Translations under genes and position numbers: made by a program
The notes under the pieces: model-generated
The model's database searches: none
What the model was told of the DNA's origin: nothing
Seen by the model: the letters and a program-made list of their open reading frames with translations, nothing else
NCBI GenBank assembly: GCA_949127695.1
Contig: CASBQH010000189.1
Location: 1-8,008 of the forward strand
Direction of reading: 5' to 3'
Source of the DNA: Synechococcales cyanobacterium PMM_0073
GTDB lineage: Bacteria; Cyanobacteriota; Cyanobacteriia; Elainellales; Elainellaceae
DNA: 8,008 bases
Part shown: positions 7,233-8,008 of the stretch, in pieces
Layout: each line of letters opens with the position of its first letter
How positions within the stretch are numbered: the first letter of the stretch is position 1

Positions 7233-7697
7233 ATGTTTGGCAAAAAGCCCCCCTCAGAGCCGTCTAAGTCTCAGCAGCCGACTCAATCGCAAAGCTTCAG
7301 CAATGTTACGGTTACTGGCGGCATGGTGCAGGCTGGGCAGGCGGGTGGCGACCTTCAGCAAAGCCAGACGGGAGATTTGCAGACTGAACAGCAGGGAATC
7401 ACGGGGGCAGAGGTGGTGGCGCTGCTGGAGCAACTAGAAGCGGCAGTGAAACAGGCATCGCTTGACCCGGTGCAGCAAGAGGAATTGCTGGACTATTTGC
7501 GTCCGGCTAAACGCGAGGCGGCAAAGGAAAAGCCCAGTAAGGAATTGGTGGGGCAAAACCTGAAGCAGGTGAGCGAAACCCTGAAGACGCTGAAAGACAC
7601 GACCGAAACGGGGAAAAGTCTGTGGCAGACGGGGACGGAAATCTTTAAGACGGTTGCGCCTTGGTTGGGAGTTGCCGCTCACTTTTTTGGGCTGTAG
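7233..7697 (+). CDS. small Q/G-rich motif protein with hydrophobic C-terminus (154 aa)
   Basis: I cannot name a function. The 154-residue product has three parts. Residues 1-55 are Ser/Gln/Gly-rich and probably form short beta-strands (FSNVTVTGGMVQAGQAGG at 22-39, then DLQQSQTGDL at 40-49). Residues 59-89 are a helical segment (VVALLEQLEAAVKQASL), followed by a Lys/Glu-rich linker and a second helix (about 105-125). Residues 129-154 end in a hydrophobic or amphipathic stretch (IFKTVAPWLGVAAHFFGL). Small cyanobacterial proteins of this plan often sit beside STAND/NACHT or caspase-like proteins. Here the next gene, 72 bases downstream, shares the QAGG(D/N)L motif, so a partnership is likely. 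The C-terminus could contact a membrane or form a helical bundle. An alternative start is GTG 7224 (157 residues). Confidence 0.75.
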   Translation: MFGKKPPSEPSKSQQPTQSQSFSNVTVTGGMVQAGQAGGDLQQSQTGDLQTEQQGITGAEVVALLEQLEAAVKQASLDPVQQEELLDYLRPAKREAAKEKPSKELVGQNLKQVSETLKTLKDTTETGKSLWQTGTEIFKTVAPWLGVAAHFFGL

Positions 7698-7769
7698 AGA
7701 TGTGTGAATTCCCGGCATTGATTGCTGATGCAAGCTTGAACATTCTCTCTGTTGCTGAGTCAGAGTTTT

Positions 7770-8008
7770 ATGGATGAGCAACAACAGAATATTCAGGGCA
7801 GCGAAATAACAGATAGTGATCTTCAGCTCGCGCAAGCGGGCGGCAATTTGGGACAAATTCAGGGGGACAACAATACCCAGATTTTTCTCAACTTGGTGGG
7901 GCGTAAGCAAAAGCAATGGAATTCTCGGCAAGCCAGCATTCTGAACCAGATGCAGGCGGATGTGGATCAGCGGTTAATGGATCTGCTGAATAATGAGGTG
8001 TTGATTCC
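7770..8008 (+). CDS. N-terminus of a probable NACHT/STAND-type protein, runs off window
   Basis: The frame is open from ATG 7770 to the window end (79 codons) and an in-frame stop lies upstream at 7737. Residues 1-16 are Gln-rich. Residues 17-38 hold a motif region, DLQLAQAGGNLGQIQGD, that matches the preceding protein's QAGQAGGDLQQSQTGD. Residues 45-79 are a charged helical segment (RQASILNQMQADVDQRLMDLLNNEVLI). That segment resembles the stretch just before the Walker A region in cyanobacterial NACHT-family NTPases, where a '...LxxSLHNxVLI'-like line is usual. The NTPase domain would lie beyond the window, so this is inference from family memory. A WD40, pentapeptide or other repeat protein with a similar leader remains possible. 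No strong promoter or Shine-Dalgarno site is seen; it is probably cotranscribed with the preceding gene. Confidence 0.7.
   Translation, partial: MDEQQQNIQGSEITDSDLQLAQAGGNLGQIQGDNNTQIFLNLVGRKQKQWNSRQASILNQMQADVDQRLMDLLNNEVLI

Noticed and set aside
7434..7931. Minus-strand 165-residue frame spanning the last two genes
   Set aside because: It crosses two well-supported plus-strand coding regions and the gap between them. No start signal is seen and the product resembles no family I know.

Overview
The window looks like chromosomal DNA of a cyanobacterium. The evidence is a DUF3370 secreted protein (a family I know only from cyanobacteria), an Hsp70-family ATPase of cyanobacterial type, a tRNA without an encoded CCA end, and short low-complexity leaders with a QAGG motif like those on cyanobacterial signalling and conflict ATPases. 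Exact copies of the HIP1 palindrome GCGATCGC are absent, so a HIP1-rich genus is less likely. A Leptolyngbya-like filamentous lineage is possible but unproven.

Layout. Bases 1-1436 (minus) hold an Hsp70-family protein whose 3' end lies beyond the window edge. A 247-base divergent intergenic region follows, with a good sigma70-type promoter overlapped by a small palindrome, then a 79-residue membrane protein (plus). That gene converges with argS (arginyl-tRNA synthetase, minus, 1927-3675), with three bases between the stop codons. A C39-like papain-fold peptidase (3846-4697, plus) is divergent from argS and is followed by tRNA-Gly(TCC) on the minus strand. A 264-base intergenic region leads to a two-gene unit: a signal-peptide-bearing DUF3370 protein (5057-6904) and, three bases later, a 71-residue helical protein of unknown function.

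The last 0.8 kb is the accessory-looking part. A strong promoter (7172-7200) drives a 154-residue protein with a Q/G-rich motif region, helical segments and a hydrophobic C-terminus. A second gene starts at 7770 and runs off the window. Both proteins carry the same short motif, QAGG(D/N)L-x-Q-x-Q. The second protein's N-terminus resembles the region before the NTPase domain of cyanobacterial NACHT/STAND ATPases. The pair is the best candidate here for an undescribed two-component (small partner plus ATPase) system, but the ATPase domain itself is not in the window.

The rest is housekeeping (translation: argS, tRNA-Gly; protein folding: Hsp70) and cell-envelope genes. I see no rRNA, insertion sequence, CRISPR array, origin or convincing intrinsic terminator.
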